The translations under genes were made by a program, and so were the position numbers. Under the pieces are notes generated by a model, which made no database searches, was not told where the DNA came from, and saw only the letters and a program-made list of their open reading frames with translations. From the NCBI GenBank assembly GCA_002415135.1, contig DIBY01000023.1, positions 62,001 to 126,000 on the forward strand: a DNA stretch of 64,000 bases, given 5' to 3'. Source of the DNA: Flavobacteriales bacterium UBA5040 (lineage in GTDB: Bacteria > Bacteroidota > Bacteroidia > Flavobacteriales > Weeksellaceae). This document shows positions 27,722 through 36,700 of this stretch, piece by piece (positions within the stretch are counted from its first letter, which is position 1; every line of letters starts with the position of its first letter).

Positions 27722-28282
27722 ATGAATTTACTCTACAGGATCATTTTGAAAATCCATACGATTTGTATGGAACTGCGCGATAAAGCCTACATCGAAATCT
27801 GTAAATCTCGCGGTTTAAAAGTAGGTAAAGACGTAGTCTTTATCGAAGCTCCAAAGTTTGGATCTGAACCATATCTGATAGAAATCGGTGACCGCACAAA
27901 AATCACGGCAAACTGTACTTTCATCAATCACGACGGTGCAATGTACGTCATCCGCTCGATGGAAAAATACCGGGACGCCAGAAATTTCGGCCGAATAAAA
28001 ATTGGGAAAAATTGCTTTATCGGAAATAACTGTACGATTCTTCCAGGCGTTGAAATGGGTGACAACTGTATCTTAGGAGCGGGTTCTGTGCTCAATTCTT
28101 CTACTCCACCCAATTCTGTTTTTGCCGGGACTCCAGCTAAATTCATTTGTACCATTGAAGAATACGGTAATAAAGCATTAAAAAACAATGTAATGTATCC
28201 ACGCGAACTCGAAAAAAACCGTCCGAGTTTAGATGCTTACATCAAAGAGAATCTTCCGCATACTTACAAACCTGTAAAATAA
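27722..28282 (+). CDS. Hexapeptide-repeat acyltransferase (left-handed beta-helix)
   Basis: 186 residues. The stretch from about residue 45 to 145 shows imperfect hexapeptide repeats: IEIGDRTKITANCTFINHDG, FGRIKIGKNCFIGNNCTI, LPGVEMGDNCILGAGSVLN, then SVFAGTPAKFICTIEEYG. His in INHDG is the likely catalytic base. Proteins of this type O- or N-acetylate sugars in O-antigen and capsule pathways. It starts a short plus-strand group with the GT4 gene 4 nt downstream and its own promoter. The acyl donor and sugar are unknown. Confidence 0.88.
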   Translation: MNLLYRIILKIHTICMELRDKAYIEICKSRGLKVGKDVVFIEAPKFGSEPYLIEIGDRTKITANCTFINHDGAMYVIRSMEKYRDARNFGRIKIGKNCFIGNNCTILPGVEMGDNCILGAGSVLNSSTPPNSVFAGTPAKFICTIEEYGNKALKNNVMYPRELEKNRPSLDAYIKENLPHTYKPVK

Positions 28283-28286
28283 TTCT

Positions 28287-29438
28287 GTGGATAAGAAAAA
28301 GAAAATCCTGATCAGAATTGGTTCTCTTCGTCATGGTGGCGCAGAAAAAGTGCTGGTGACTTTTCTAAAAAACCTCCCAAAAGACAAATATGAAATTGAT
28401 CTCTTATTGAATTTATATTCAGGGAAATATTTATCCAAAGTTCCGGGTTGGATCAACGTTTTATACCTGAATAAAGGTGAAATGATCACCACCAATCGTC
28501 TTCGAGACCTTCCTGTGAAAGCCTTTCGGGTGATTTATCAAAGGGTTTTAAAAACATTTCCTTCTCTTCTCTATCAATTTATTTTAAAAGGTAAAAAGTA
28601 CGACATCGAGTTTGCGGCAATTCACGGAATGAGAGATGAGATTTTAAATTCACCTTTAAAGTCTTCAAAAAAATTGATCTGGATTCACAATGATTTAAAG
28701 AAAACAGAGCTGTACAATTATACTGATGAAGAATTTCAGAAGTTTTTTGGATTTGATAAAATTATGGTGATTTCTGAAAAAATTCAGCAGGATTTTGAAA
28801 TTTTAGCAAAGATTGAACAGGAAAAAAATAAGATTGTCCGAATCTATAATCCTTTAGATACCGAAGAAATTATCGCAATGTCTGAAGTTGGAAGTTGGAA
28901 GTCGGAAGATGAAATTCCCGTTTTCATTTCTGTCGGAACTGTTTTTCCACAAAAAGGTTTTGACCGATTATTAAAAATTCATAGAAGACTTCTGGATGAA
29001 GGTTTCAATCATAAAATTCAAATTCTCGGCGACGGTTATGATTTTGAAAATATCAAAAAACTGCAACAAGATTTAGGTATTGCAGAAACATCAACGCTTT
29101 TTGGCTTCACAGACAATCCTTATCCTTTTATCAAAAATGCAGATTTCTATATTCTAAGTTCACGATACGAAGGATTCCCCACAGTTTTATTTGAAGCCAT
29201 TACTTTAAAAAAGAAAATTATCGCAACCGATGTTTCCGGTGTCCGGGAAATGTTGGATGATGGAAAGTTGGGATTGATTGTAGATAATTCCGAAGACGGA
29301 ATTTATGAAGGAATGAAAAAAGCACTTCAAAATCCAGAAAATTTTGATCAGTACGAAGATCAGCTAAAAGATTACAAAATGCCGTTCGATCTTGAAAATT
29401 CTGTAAATTCTCTCGTTAAAATTTTAGACGAATTGTAG
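28287..29438 (+). CDS. Glycosyltransferase family 4
   Basis: 383 residues from a GTG start 4 nt after the acyltransferase stop. The GT-B N-terminus is KKILIRIGSLRHGGAEKVLV. The donor domain has FISVGTVFPQKGFDRLLKIH, IQILGDGYDFENIKKL and the E-x7-E-like SSRYEGFPTVLFEAITLKKK, followed by ATDVSGVREMLDDG. Residues around 200-208 (SEVGSWKSED) come from an unusual imperfect 7-nt tandem repeat that looks inserted into the interdomain linker. A possible later ATG would remove the first domain, so the GTG start is preferred. Confidence 0.92.
   Translation: MDKKKKILIRIGSLRHGGAEKVLVTFLKNLPKDKYEIDLLLNLYSGKYLSKVPGWINVLYLNKGEMITTNRLRDLPVKAFRVIYQRVLKTFPSLLYQFILKGKKYDIEFAAIHGMRDEILNSPLKSSKKLIWIHNDLKKTELYNYTDEEFQKFFGFDKIMVISEKIQQDFEILAKIEQEKNKIVRIYNPLDTEEIIAMSEVGSWKSEDEIPVFISVGTVFPQKGFDRLLKIHRRLLDEGFNHKIQILGDGYDFENIKKLQQDLGIAETSTLFGFTDNPYPFIKNADFYILSSRYEGFPTVLFEAITLKKKIIATDVSGVREMLDDGKLGLIVDNSEDGIYEGMKKALQNPENFDQYEDQLKDYKMPFDLENSVNSLVKILDEL
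28884..28911 (+). repeat. Imperfect heptamer tandem repeat inside the GT4 gene
   Basis: Four adjacent 7-mers read GAAGTTG, GAAGTTG, GAAGTCG and GAAGATG. Loss or gain of a unit would shift the reading frame. It falls between the two GT-B domains. Confidence 0.7.
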
Positions 29439-29451
29439 TATTTTAGCAATT

Positions 29452-29521
29452 GCCATTCTGAGGAAACTAGAAATCTCTATTGCAAAGATTCTTCACTACA
29501 CTTTGTTTCGTTCAGAATGAC
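29452..29521. repeat. Intergenic inverted-repeat element
   Basis: The 106-nt gap between two plus-strand genes is filled by an element with near-complementary ends (GCCATTCTGA at 29452-29461... and TCAGAATGAC at its right end, 9 of 10 pairs) and an inner part containing AAAGATTCTTCACT. I recall similar GTCATTCTGA-bounded elements as common intergenic repeats in Chryseobacterium-like genomes; that is memory, not a search. Confidence 0.6.
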
Positions 29522-29529
29522 AAAAACGT

Positions 29530-29537
29530 TACTTTTG
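29530..29537 (+). promoter_or_regulatory. -7 element of the serine-acetyltransferase-like gene
   Basis: TACTTTTG, exact TAnnTTTG, 7 nt before the ATG at 29545 and just after the intergenic repeat. Confidence 0.45.
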
Positions 29538-29544
29538 TAAACTC

Positions 29545-30096
29545 ATGAAAAACTCCATCATTCAAAAAGATTTTTACCGCGAAAGTGGCGTGATGCTTTC
29601 TAACTTTGAAATATTTAAAAAATGTTTCAATCCGAATCTGCATTTCATTTACCTTTTAAGAACGACTCAGAAATATCCTAAGAACACATTTTTAGGAAAG
29701 TTTTGGAGATTGGTATTGAGACGTTATCAAATTAAATATGGTTTTCAAATCTATCCTGAAACACAGATTGGTGAAGGATTGTATCTCGGACATTGGGGTT
29801 TACTGGCCATTAATCCAAAGGTAATTATCGGCAAAAACTGCAACATCGCTCAAGGCGTAAGTATCGCCCAAGCGAATCGTGGAAAATTTATCGGAACGCC
29901 AATCATCGGCGATGAAGTGTGGATAGGACCCAACGCAGTAATCGTAGGCGGAATTACGATCGGGAATAATGTCTTAATTGCACCGAATGTTTATCTCGCT
30001 GAAGATGTTCCCGACAATTCTTTGGTCATCGGAAATCCTTGCCGAATTTTCAATATTCACAACGCAACAGAAGGTTACATTAATAATAGGGTTTAA
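29545..30096 (+). CDS. Serine-acetyltransferase-like hexapeptide acyltransferase
   Basis: 183 residues. An alpha-helical lead-in (LLRTTQKYPKNTFLGKFWRL) precedes the left-handed beta-helix with GLYLGHWGLLAINPKVIIG, KNCNIAQGVSIAQANRGK and NAVIVGGITIGNNVLIAPN, and it ends with a VIGNPCRIF segment. The motif layout is that of CysE-like polysaccharide acetyltransferases; the short N-terminus argues against true CysE. The catalytic His is probably in GHWG. Its stop codon overlaps that of the opposite-strand gene at 30093. Confidence 0.87.
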   Translation: MKNSIIQKDFYRESGVMLSNFEIFKKCFNPNLHFIYLLRTTQKYPKNTFLGKFWRLVLRRYQIKYGFQIYPETQIGEGLYLGHWGLLAINPKVIIGKNCNIAQGVSIAQANRGKFIGTPIIGDEVWIGPNAVIVGGITIGNNVLIAPNVYLAEDVPDNSLVIGNPCRIFNIHNATEGYINNRV

Positions 30097-31193
30097 GAAT
30101 TTCTTCGCTGTTTGATGGTAAAAATTCTAGCCATCATCATTCCATCAGATTTTCTGATTAAAGAGCTGCATAATTTCACTCTGCTTTCTGATAAATTTTC
30201 CACGGAATTTAAAACATAAATTATTTTGTCGCGGGAATCACAATTCGCGTAATACATCACATCTCTAAAAAGAGTAAAATAATTTTCTTCCCACTTCAAT
30301 TGTCCTTGCGAATTAAAAAACTGCAATTCACAGAAATCATTGATAATCGGATACGACGCGAAATACAAAAGCCCAACGCCGTTCAAATCATAATACGGAT
30401 TTAAGGAATACTCGAACGTATATAATTGCTCATCTGAAAGGTGGAAAATATAATCTTTGTAGAAAAAAGTTTTCAGTTCATTTTTTTTGATCAACCGATA
30501 TTCATTTCCAAACACAGGAAATTCTGAATGTTGTTTGATTTCACAATGCTCGACTGTAGGTTGACTTTTCGCTAAACTTTTATTATCGCCCGTTGATTTC
30601 CGAACGGAGAAACTGGTCATCATATCGATTTTAATAGTGTTATCGAGCGACTCAAAATTAGTGTTGCTAAAAAACATTCCCATTCCAAAACGGGAAAGTT
30701 CTGCTTTAAACTCAAAGGGATTATTTTCTTTAAAATCATTAAGATTCCCATTCCCATCAATTCTAATTCTTACAAAGGTGGCGTAAAGTCGATTGCCAAC
30801 ATCATCTTTTAGTTCAGATGAAGAAGTTCCTAAACCTTCACAAAGCAAATCCCAATGCAGACTTCCGGCCTCTTTGAACAACCAGTTTTCCGACAATGCC
30901 TCCAAACATAATTGGGGCATATTGATGAAATTGCGTTTTATATTAATGGATTCTGCCCTTGCCGTCACCTGATTTTTCGAAGTTACAAAACCTTCTCCAT
31001 CGCAATAATTTAAAATATCCTGAAGATTATGGAACGAAAGCCATTCTTTATTAGGAATCATTTTGCCCAACTTATTTTCGATCTCGACGCGCAAAGAAAC
31101 CAGATCGATGCTGTCGATTTTCAAATTCCGGAATTCATCAGCATAATTTTCTTCGGTAAGCGTAGGCAAAAGTTTTTGGACGATACTTTTCAT
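30093..31193 (-). CDS. Acyl-carrier domain fused to an LnmK/Pnap_2097-like hot-dog domain (putative biosynthesis protein)
   Basis: 366 residues. Residues 1-70 look like an acyl carrier protein: LKIDSIDLVSLRVEIENKLG has the DSxxL phosphopantetheine site with Ser28. From about residue 85 a second domain starts with a characteristic MPQLCLEALSENWLFKEAG and HWDLLCEGLG segment, followed by FVRIRIDGN. This resembles the family around LnmK, a bifunctional acyltransferase/decarboxylase of polyketide synthesis with a double hot-dog fold. The similarity is judged by eye and moderate. No other ketide or fatty-acid gene is close; the neighbours are polysaccharide genes. It runs against them and overlaps the acetyltransferase stop by 4 nt. 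It might load an acyl group for glycan decoration. Confidence 0.6.
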   Translation of the reverse strand: MKSIVQKLLPTLTEENYADEFRNLKIDSIDLVSLRVEIENKLGKMIPNKEWLSFHNLQDILNYCDGEGFVTSKNQVTARAESINIKRNFINMPQLCLEALSENWLFKEAGSLHWDLLCEGLGTSSSELKDDVGNRLYATFVRIRIDGNGNLNDFKENNPFEFKAELSRFGMGMFFSNTNFESLDNTIKIDMMTSFSVRKSTGDNKSLAKSQPTVEHCEIKQHSEFPVFGNEYRLIKKNELKTFFYKDYIFHLSDEQLYTFEYSLNPYYDLNGVGLLYFASYPIINDFCELQFFNSQGQLKWEENYFTLFRDVMYYANCDSRDKIIYVLNSVENLSESRVKLCSSLIRKSDGMMMARIFTIKQRRNS

Positions 31194-31210
31194 TCAATTG
31201 TATTTACGTA

Positions 31211-31218
31211 CAAAAGTA
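31211..31218 (-). promoter_or_regulatory. -7 element of the acyl-carrier fusion gene
   Basis: TACTTTTG on the minus strand, exact TAnnTTTG, 17 nt before the ATG at 31193. Confidence 0.45.
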
Positions 31219-31260
31219 TCAATCTTTCAATGAAGTCGCTTACATTTAGTACAAAAAACT

Positions 31261-31268
31261 TATTTTTG
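31261..31268 (+). promoter_or_regulatory. Possible -7 element upstream of the carbonic anhydrase gene
   Basis: TATTTTTG, exact TAnnTTTG, 68 nt before the ATG. Together with the element at 31211 it makes a divergent promoter region. Confidence 0.4.
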
Positions 31269-31336
31269 TGTCAGATCATTTATGATTCTAAATGATCCTT
31301 TATTAAACTTTAATGCTCACCAAATTTTAATTCTAT

Positions 31337-32017
31337 ATGAAAAAACCTATCGATAGTATATTTGAAAATAATAAAAAATGGGTAGAATCTCAAATTAAAG
31401 ACAGTCCAGATTTCTTTAAAAATCTGTCACTTACTCAAACTCCTGAATTTCTTTATATCGGGTGTTCCGACAGTCGCGTTTCTGCGGAGGAAATGATGGG
31501 AATGAAACCGGGCGAACTCTTTGTTCATCGGAACATTGCGAACGTCGTAAACACTTTGGATATGAGTGCCACTGCGGTAATTCAGTACGCTGTAGAACAT
31601 CTTCAGGTGAAACATATTATCGTTTGTGGACATTACGGTTGTGGTGGAATAAAAGCCGCGATGACGCCGGAAGATTTAGGTCTTTTGAATCCGTGGTTGC
31701 GAACTATTCGTGATGTGTATCGTTTGCATCAGGCAGAACTGGACTCGATTGAGGACGAACAAAAACGCTACGACAGATTGGTAGAACTGAATGTTCAGGA
31801 ACAGTGCATCAACGTTATTAAAATGGCCTGTGTGCAGGAAGAATATTTGGTAGACGAATATCCGATTGTGCATGGTTGGGTTTTCGATATGAAAACAGGA
31901 AAAATCATCGATTTAGAAATTGACTTTGAAAAAATCCTGAAAGACATTCAAAAAATCTACAACTTAACCAACTCGAATTGGGTGATGAGTAAAAAGAATA
32001 ATAAAAATATGCAGTAA
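31337..32017 (+). CDS. can: Beta-class carbonic anhydrase
   Basis: 226 residues, the usual length. Interconverts CO2 and bicarbonate in the cytoplasm. The zinc ligands are visible: Cys43 in YIGCSDSRV, His99 and Cys102 in HYGCGGI. Asp45 and Arg47 of CSDSRV form the conserved dyad. KPGELFVHRNIANVV and SATAVIQYAVEHLQVKHIIV are also typical. It stands alone, divergent from the acyl-carrier fusion gene and convergent with pth; a symmetrical hairpin lies between it and pth. Confidence 0.97.
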   Translation: MKKPIDSIFENNKKWVESQIKDSPDFFKNLSLTQTPEFLYIGCSDSRVSAEEMMGMKPGELFVHRNIANVVNTLDMSATAVIQYAVEHLQVKHIIVCGHYGCGGIKAAMTPEDLGLLNPWLRTIRDVYRLHQAELDSIEDEQKRYDRLVELNVQEQCINVIKMACVQEEYLVDEYPIVHGWVFDMKTGKIIDLEIDFEKILKDIQKIYNLTNSNWVMSKKNNKNMQ

Positions 32018-32054
32018 CAATTCTTATTTTTATATAAGAAAAAGATCAACAATT

Positions 32055-32088
32055 AAAGATGAAAAAAGCTTTGGATTTTTTCATCTTT
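32055..32088. terminator. Symmetrical hairpin between convergent can and pth (likely bidirectional terminator)
   Basis: Perfect 13-bp inverted repeat (AAAGATGAAAAAA at 32055-32067, complement at 32076-32088) with an 8-nt loop. The T runs are part of the stem on both strands. The rest of the 228-nt gap has degenerate TTAAG-rich sequence (near 32180) but no gene. Confidence 0.6.
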
Positions 32089-32245
32089 GAGGAATTTAGA
32101 GGATTAAGGTTTATGTCTTTGAGACAAAGTAGATAAAGACGTTACTCAATCGGTTAAGAAAAATCAATAGATTTTTTAGATTAAGAAATTTAAGATTCTC
32201 TGCGAAAATAAAAATAGACACATGCCGCATTCGCTTTTAAAGAAA

Positions 32246-32809
32246 TTATTTTCCGTTAAAAGTCGTCATGGCATTCTGAATCCCAGCAAATACAAAAGAT
32301 AAACAAGCTTTCGCAGACGTCTCGATTCGTTCGGGAAGTTTTTCTTTTTCTTCACCTTCCCATTTTCCTAAAACATAATCAACCTGTCTTCCCTCAGAAA
32401 ATTCTGCAGAAATCCCGAATCTTAATCGTGGATAATTTTGAGTTTGCAATTGTTCCTGAATGCTTTTCAATCCGTTGTGTCCCGCATCAGAACCTTTCAT
32501 TTTCATTCTTAATGTTCCAAAAGGCAAAGAAAGATCATCGGTGACAATCATTAAATTCTCGACAGGTATATTTTCTTTCTGCAGCCAAAAACGAACGGCG
32601 TTCCCAGATAGATTCATATAGGTATCGGGCTTCAGAATAAAGACTTTTCTGCCTTTATATTTTCCTTCTGCCAGCAAACCAAAATTAGAAGATTTAAAAG
32701 GCGCTTCTATAGTTTCTGCAATTTTTTCAGCAACTTTAAACCCGACGTTATGCCGGGTTTCTACGTATTCTTCGCCTTTATTTCCGAGACCTACAATCAG
32801 GTATTTCAT
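32246..32809 (-). CDS. pth: Peptidyl-tRNA hydrolase
   Basis: 187 residues. Recycles peptidyl-tRNA released from ribosomes. The N-terminus MKYLIVGLGNKGEEYVETRH holds the family start, with catalytic His20 in RHNVGF and Asn10. FILKPDTYMNLSGNAV, the Asp in IVTDDLSLPFG and GSDAGHNGLKSI are all conserved motifs. It lies 9 nt after the lipoprotein gene in the same direction and may share its promoter. Confidence 0.97.
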   Translation of the reverse strand: MKYLIVGLGNKGEEYVETRHNVGFKVAEKIAETIEAPFKSSNFGLLAEGKYKGRKVFILKPDTYMNLSGNAVRFWLQKENIPVENLMIVTDDLSLPFGTLRMKMKGSDAGHNGLKSIQEQLQTQNYPRLRFGISAEFSEGRQVDYVLGKWEGEEKEKLPERIETSAKACLSFVFAGIQNAMTTFNGK

Positions 32810-32818
32810 TTTACTAAA

Positions 32819-33709
32819 TTATCGCTTAATATATTCATACTTTAAAACTGCCTGACTCGCTGTAGCCATCGTTGGATAACCATCTACATCATAGCTATAA
32901 ACGTAATTGACGGGATCTCCAACACCATCGGTCTTAACGGATGCAGTTTTATAATTATTTAAAGATAAACCCTGAACCGAATTCGTACCTACAAGAAAAT
33001 GTGCTCCGGCAATATTAAATTCAAGTGGCAATGTTGCCAAAGGGTTTTTGAAAGTATCGTAATTGCTCAACTTTACCTCAAATACAATCGGTGGAATATT
33101 AAATGGAGGTGGAGCATTCACCGAAGTTGTCATTTTCCAGGAAGAAATATTATTATCCACAAAAAGAAGCTCACTCACAAGCTTAGAAAACTCGATATAG
33201 GTGCCTGGATTGTCAATGTCTTCCTGCAGAATAGAGGTCGTGATCATTTTCAGTTTACCTGCAGTATCGTAAGTGAAACTGGTTGTATTTCTAGATACTT
33301 CTACTCCGCCAGCTTCCATATTTCCGGTGCTGCCCGTTAATTTTCCGTTGGTATAAATAAGATTTGTAGTAGTGTTAACGATCGTTGCACCATCCATCTG
33401 GTTCAGTACCATCTGAGATAGTTTATCTTTATCATAGGTCAAAAAAATATCGATCTGGTCCCCATCTTCGTCAACATTGATGCTACTGAGGATTCCAGAA
33501 TTATAATTATAATTGATCGTAGAGATTTCGCCATCGCTGTTGGTGGCAGTCATCTTTTTCAATAGCTTGGTTTGCCCTGTACCTCCACCGTTTTGACCCG
33601 GCTCATTCACTCCGAACAGCAGATCGCCATTTTCAGCACGTCCTGGTTCGCACGAAAATAAAAGGACCAAACTGAAAATAAAACTAAGAAAACCTATTAA
33701 TTTTTTCAT
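32819..33709 (-). CDS. Hypothetical lipoprotein with YD-repeat-like strands
   Basis: 296 residues from ATG at 33709. An upstream TTG at 33730 is rejected because it overlaps an exact -7 element and would put seven residues before the signal peptide. The signal MKKLIGFLSFIFSLVLLFSC is a lipoprotein signal. The mature part contains repeated short strands such as INYNYNSGILSSI, NLIYTNGKLTGSTG and FTYDTAGKLKMIT, which recall DUF4595 or YD-repeat lipoproteins of Bacteroidota. Function unknown; probably anchored in the envelope. The gene lies between mfd and pth on the same strand. Confidence 0.8.
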   Translation of the reverse strand: MKKLIGFLSFIFSLVLLFSCEPGRAENGDLLFGVNEPGQNGGGTGQTKLLKKMTATNSDGEISTINYNYNSGILSSINVDEDGDQIDIFLTYDKDKLSQMVLNQMDGATIVNTTTNLIYTNGKLTGSTGNMEAGGVEVSRNTTSFTYDTAGKLKMITTSILQEDIDNPGTYIEFSKLVSELLFVDNNISSWKMTTSVNAPPPFNIPPIVFEVKLSNYDTFKNPLATLPLEFNIAGAHFLVGTNSVQGLSLNNYKTASVKTDGVGDPVNYVYSYDVDGYPTMATASQAVLKYEYIKR

Positions 33710-33727
33710 TATTAAAAAACATTTGAG

Positions 33728-33735
33728 CAAAAGTA
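33728..33735 (-). promoter_or_regulatory. -7 element of the lipoprotein-pth unit
   Basis: TACTTTTG on the minus strand, exact TAnnTTTG, 18 nt before the ATG at 33709. It decides the start codon of the lipoprotein. Confidence 0.55.
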
Positions 33736-33764
33736 CTCTTTTTTTAGAAATTATATTAAACGTT

Positions 33765-36700
33765 TTAATTCCCTAAAATCCTTTCCAAAACAGCATTGAC
33801 CTCATCTACATTTTGCACATTTTCTTTGCGCATCATTAATTGATTTCCTTCTTTGCTGGTTTTTTCTTTTAAAGTCGCTTCCTTCGGATTCTTCGATAAG
33901 TAAGAAATAATATTCCTGAATTTTTCACTTTGATAAAATTTGTCTTGTGGGTTTGGCGGGAAATATCCGAGGAAAGTTCCGTTCTTCACTACGATCTTAT
34001 CAAAACCGATATCGGCTGCAATCCATTTTAATTCTACTGATTTTAAAAGATTGATGGCTTCCGATGGCAAAGCGCCAAAACGGTCAATGAGTTCCAATTC
34101 TAATTTATGCAGATCTTCTTTGTTCTCAATTTCTGCTAATTTTTGATATAATGACAACCGCTCTTCAATACTTTGAACATAAGAATCGGGTAACATCAAT
34201 TCTAAATCAGTATCAATATTAACTTCTTTGGTTGATTTAAAGAGTTTTTTACGGTCTTCTTCATTATCAAAGAGATCTTCAAATTCCTCATCATTCTGAA
34301 GCTCCTCTAAAGCTTCCTGCATAATTTTCTGATAGGTATCAAATCCCATTTCATTAATGAAACCACTTTGTTCACCGCCCAACAAATCTCCAGCCCCACG
34401 AATTTCTAAATCCTTCATTGCAATCTGGAAACCACTTCCCAAATCTGAAAACTGCTCAATCGCTTCTAATCTTTTTCGGGCATCCGGAGTGACCATATCA
34501 AACGGCGGTGTGATTAAAAAACAAAACGCTTTCCGATTGCTTCGTCCGACACGACCGCGCATCTGGTGAACATCTGCCATCCCGAAACGCTGAGCATCAT
34601 TAATGAAGATCGTATTCGCATTCGGTACATCCACTCCACTTTCGATAATCGTCGTCGAAACCAAAACGTCATATTTCCCTTCCATAAAATCGAGAACATT
34701 GCGCTCCAGTTGCTTACCGTCCATCTGTCCATGACCTGTAATCACTTTAGCATCAGGAACTAAGCGTTGAATTAAACCTGCAATATCTTTTAGATTTTCA
34801 ATTCTATTATTGATAAAATAAACCTGACCATCTCTTTGAAGTTCATACGAAATCGCATCACGAATCATCTCTTCATCCCAACCTACAATCTGAGTTTCCA
34901 CAGGTTGACGATTTGGCGGTGGAGTTTTAATAACGGATAAATCCCGAGCTGCCATTAATGAAAACTGCAATGTTCTAGGAATCGGCGTCGCCGTCAATGT
35001 TAAAGTATCAACATTGTTTTTCATCGTTTTCAATTTATCTTTTACCGAAACCCCGAATTTATGTTCTTCATCAATAATTAAAAGACCAAGATCTTTAAAT
35101 TTTACTGAACTTCCCACCAATTGATGCGTTCCAATTACGATATCAATTTTACCATCTGCTAAACCCGCTAAAGTTTCAGCCTTTTGTTTTGCCGACCGGA
35201 ATCGGTTCATGTAAGAAATCGTAACCGGAAAATCTTTCAATCGCTCTGTAAAACTTCGATAATGTTGAAATGCAAGAATAGTGGTCGGAACTAAAATCGC
35301 TGTTTGCTTCCCATCTGTTGCCGCTTTAAAAGCTGCTCTAATCGCAATCTCCGTTTTTCCGAAACCTACATCGCCGCAAATTAAACGATCCATAACGGAA
35401 TCATTTTCCATATCTGCTTTTACATCGACCGTTGCTTTTTCCTGATCGGGTGTATCTTCATAAATAAAGCTGGCTTCCAGTTCATTTTGTAAATAAGAAT
35501 CGGGGGTGAAGGCAAAACCTCTGGCTGTTTTTCGCTCTGCATATAAACGGATCAAGTCAAAAGCAATCTGTTTTACTTTCGCTTTTGTTTTTTGCTTTAA
35601 AGTTTTCCAGGCAGGAGAACCCAATTTTGATAAAACAATTTCCCGACCGTCGGGGCCGTTGTATTTTGAAATTTTATTTAAAGAATGAATGCTTACATAA
35701 AGCAAATCTCCATTTTTATAGGTCAGTTTAAAACATTCCTGAATTTTTCCATTATTATTCACCTTCACCAAACCCATGAATTTTCCGATGCCGTGGTCGA
35801 TGTGCGTGATATAATCGCCGACTTTCATCTGCATCAGATCTTTCAGCGTGATTTGTTCCGATTTGGCAAATGAGTTTTTGGCTTTATATCTTTGATAACG
35901 ATCGAAGATCTGATGATCGGTGTACACTGAAATTTTATGATCCAGATCGACAAAACCTTCGTGAAGTTCTGATTTAAAGGACTTGAATAAAAATTTTGCT
36001 TTTTTCTCTGCAAGATCTTTTGAATCATTTTCGTCATCTAAAGAAGTTTGTTGGGATATCAATTCTTCAAAAATCGATTCTAATCGTTCTTTCTGTTTTT
36101 CGGTAGAAAATGAGATCCAGGTTTGAAAACCATCATTTTGTTTTTCTTCTAGATCTTCGAGTAAAAGTTCAAACTTTTTATGGAAACTCGGTTGCGGTGT
36201 TTGATTCAGTTGAATAATTTCGGCATCGCTTCCTTTCACTTCCTGTAAAGTAAAATCGATCCACTCGAATTTGTTGATGTCTTTGATGAAGTCTTCTTCG
36301 GAAACGAAAAGCTCTGTGGGAGGTAATTGTCGGATTTCAGTATTCAATGTTCCGAACTTTGTTTCTGCCTTTTCGTAAAAGTTTTTAATAAAATTAAAAC
36401 CGACAAAAGCGTTTTTCGTAATGACAACTAAATCTTTCGGTGCCAAATCAAACAAAGAAACTTTCGTTCCCTGTGCAGAAAAATTCATATTGGAAACCAA
36501 CTGAAATTCTTTGATCTTCTCTTTTGAAAGTTGCGTTTCAATATCAAAAGTCTTGATGCTATCCACTTCATTCCCGAAAAAGGTAATTCGATACGGTTCT
36601 TCATTAGAGTAAGAAAAAACATCTACGATTCCACCTCTAACTGAAAATTCGCCTGGTTCAGAAACGAAATCGGTATGATTGAAATTAAACTGATGAAGCA

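Noticed and set aside
33710..33730. Seven-codon extension of the lipoprotein before pth
   Set aside because: Its TTG start overlaps an exact -7 element; the signal peptide starts at the ATG at 33709.
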